From Chlamydiota bacterium (lineage in GTDB: Bacteria > Chlamydiota > Chlamydiia > Chlamydiales > JAAKFR01), in NCBI GenBank assembly GCA_021772465.1, contig JAJFLX010000011.1, positions 56,944-120,943 on the forward strand: a stretch of 64,000 nt of DNA, written 5' to 3'. Shown piece by piece: positions 63,861 to 64,000 of the stretch (position 1 is its first letter; each line of letters starts with the position of its first letter). The translations under genes and the position numbers were made by a program. The notes beneath the pieces are model-generated. The model did not search any database and was not told the DNA's origin. It saw nothing but the letters and a program-made list of their open reading frames with translations.

Positions 63861-64000
63861 AGGGAAAACGCATTAAAATTTACGATTGATTGATAAAGTC
63901 TAGACGATAGAAAATAGTCGCCTTAAATGGAGAAGACTATGGGGATCGAATTTAATTTAATCAGTTTATTTGGGGGAATATCAGATCCCAGGATTGATCG
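63861..64000 (+). mobile_element. Left end of an ISAs1-family element
   Basis: Homology to the MFS gene stops abruptly at 63860; the following CAGGGAAAACGC looks like an ISAs1-type terminal repeat. At 63939 an ATG with GGAG seven bases upstream opens a frame whose 20 visible codons include LFGGISDPRIDR, the conserved DPR beginning of ISAs1 / H-repeat transposases. The element continues beyond the window. Confidence 0.7.
63939..64000 (+). CDS. ISAs1-family transposase, N-terminal part only
   Basis: Twenty codons are visible before the window ends: FNLISLFGGISDPRIDR after the start. The D-P-R-(I/V)-x-R motif opens the N-terminal domain of this transposase family. GGAG lies seven bases upstream of the ATG. 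The rest cannot be judged. Confidence 0.65.
   Translation, partial: MGIEFNLISLFGGISDPRID

Noticed and set aside
63495..63893. Separate MFS gene starting at GTG 63495
   Set aside because: It is the continuation of the broken second exporter copy after the TGA at 63411; the frame and homology are continuous.

Overview
The window comes from a member of the Chlamydiota, most probably an 'environmental' chlamydia outside Chlamydiaceae (Waddlia, Parachlamydia or Simkania type). The reading rests on gene order and a few lineage marks. The run metG - small gene - gmk - rnhB - rplS - trmD - rpsP - ffh - prmC - prfA - rpmE - hypothetical - lepB - ileS matches the order I recall from Chlamydia trachomatis, as does pepF - groES - groEL. 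The signal peptidase I is the 636-residue chlamydial form, and L31 is the chlamydial zinc-less form. The genome is larger and more accessory-rich than Chlamydia: RND efflux, UmuDC, RecD2, two tRNA/tmRNA-targeted elements and several insertion sequences. Species is not claimed.

Layout. 1-10.7 kb is housekeeping: a partial chlamydial gene at the left edge, an HU-like protein, tyrS, a coiled-coil protein, a NIF3 protein, rpiA, a DUF151 protein, HPr, pepF and groES-groEL with a degenerate CIRCE operator. 10.7-18.5 kb is accessory DNA beside tRNA-Asn. A 45-bp repeat of the tRNA 3' half bounds a 5.1-kb element (HGGT-motif protein, SDR / SRPBCC / MarR cluster, EVE, GNAT, RhuM). A second, decayed element follows, with a serine-recombinase remnant, IS3 and IS982-type fragments, a hydrolase and an orphaned HigA-like antitoxin beside a broken toxin. 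18.8-19.9 kb holds a frameshifted membrane / 2H-phosphoesterase gene. 20-38 kb carries nudC, an ABC-F ATPase, tag, a large leftward cluster (flavin monooxygenase, tripartite RND pump, exported carbonic anhydrase, lipoprotein), an EamA transporter, umuDC and recD2. 38-54 kb is the conserved translation and secretion block. 54-64 kb holds two SpoA-domain genes, the tmRNA gene and a 6.6-kb element inserted at the tmRNA 3' end. That element contains a serine recombinase, an AlbA_2-type regulator cut by an IS5-family element, a SIR2-like protein and an MFS pump. Beyond it lie the terminator that probably once served ssrA, a Fic / HTH 'mobile mystery' pair, a second, broken MFS copy and the start of an ISAs1-type element.

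How it fits together. The core block supplies translation (TyrRS, MetRS, IleRS, L19, L31, S16, RF1 with its methylase, TrmD, tmRNA), protein targeting (Ffh, signal peptidase) and chaperones. The accessory blocks show repeated use of RNA-gene 3' ends as integration sites by large serine recombinases. In both cases the recombinase reading frame ends inside the RNA-gene sequence. Cargo includes candidate defence or stress genes (SIR2-like, Fic/HTH, EVE, toxin-antitoxin remnants) and drug exporters. The most notable items are the ssrA-integrated element with its displaced terminator and SIR2-like gene, the tandem SpoA proteins, the TrmD-VOC fusion, the frameshifted 2H-phosphoesterase gene and the recurring roughly 40-residue internal deletions in genes near tRNA-Asn.
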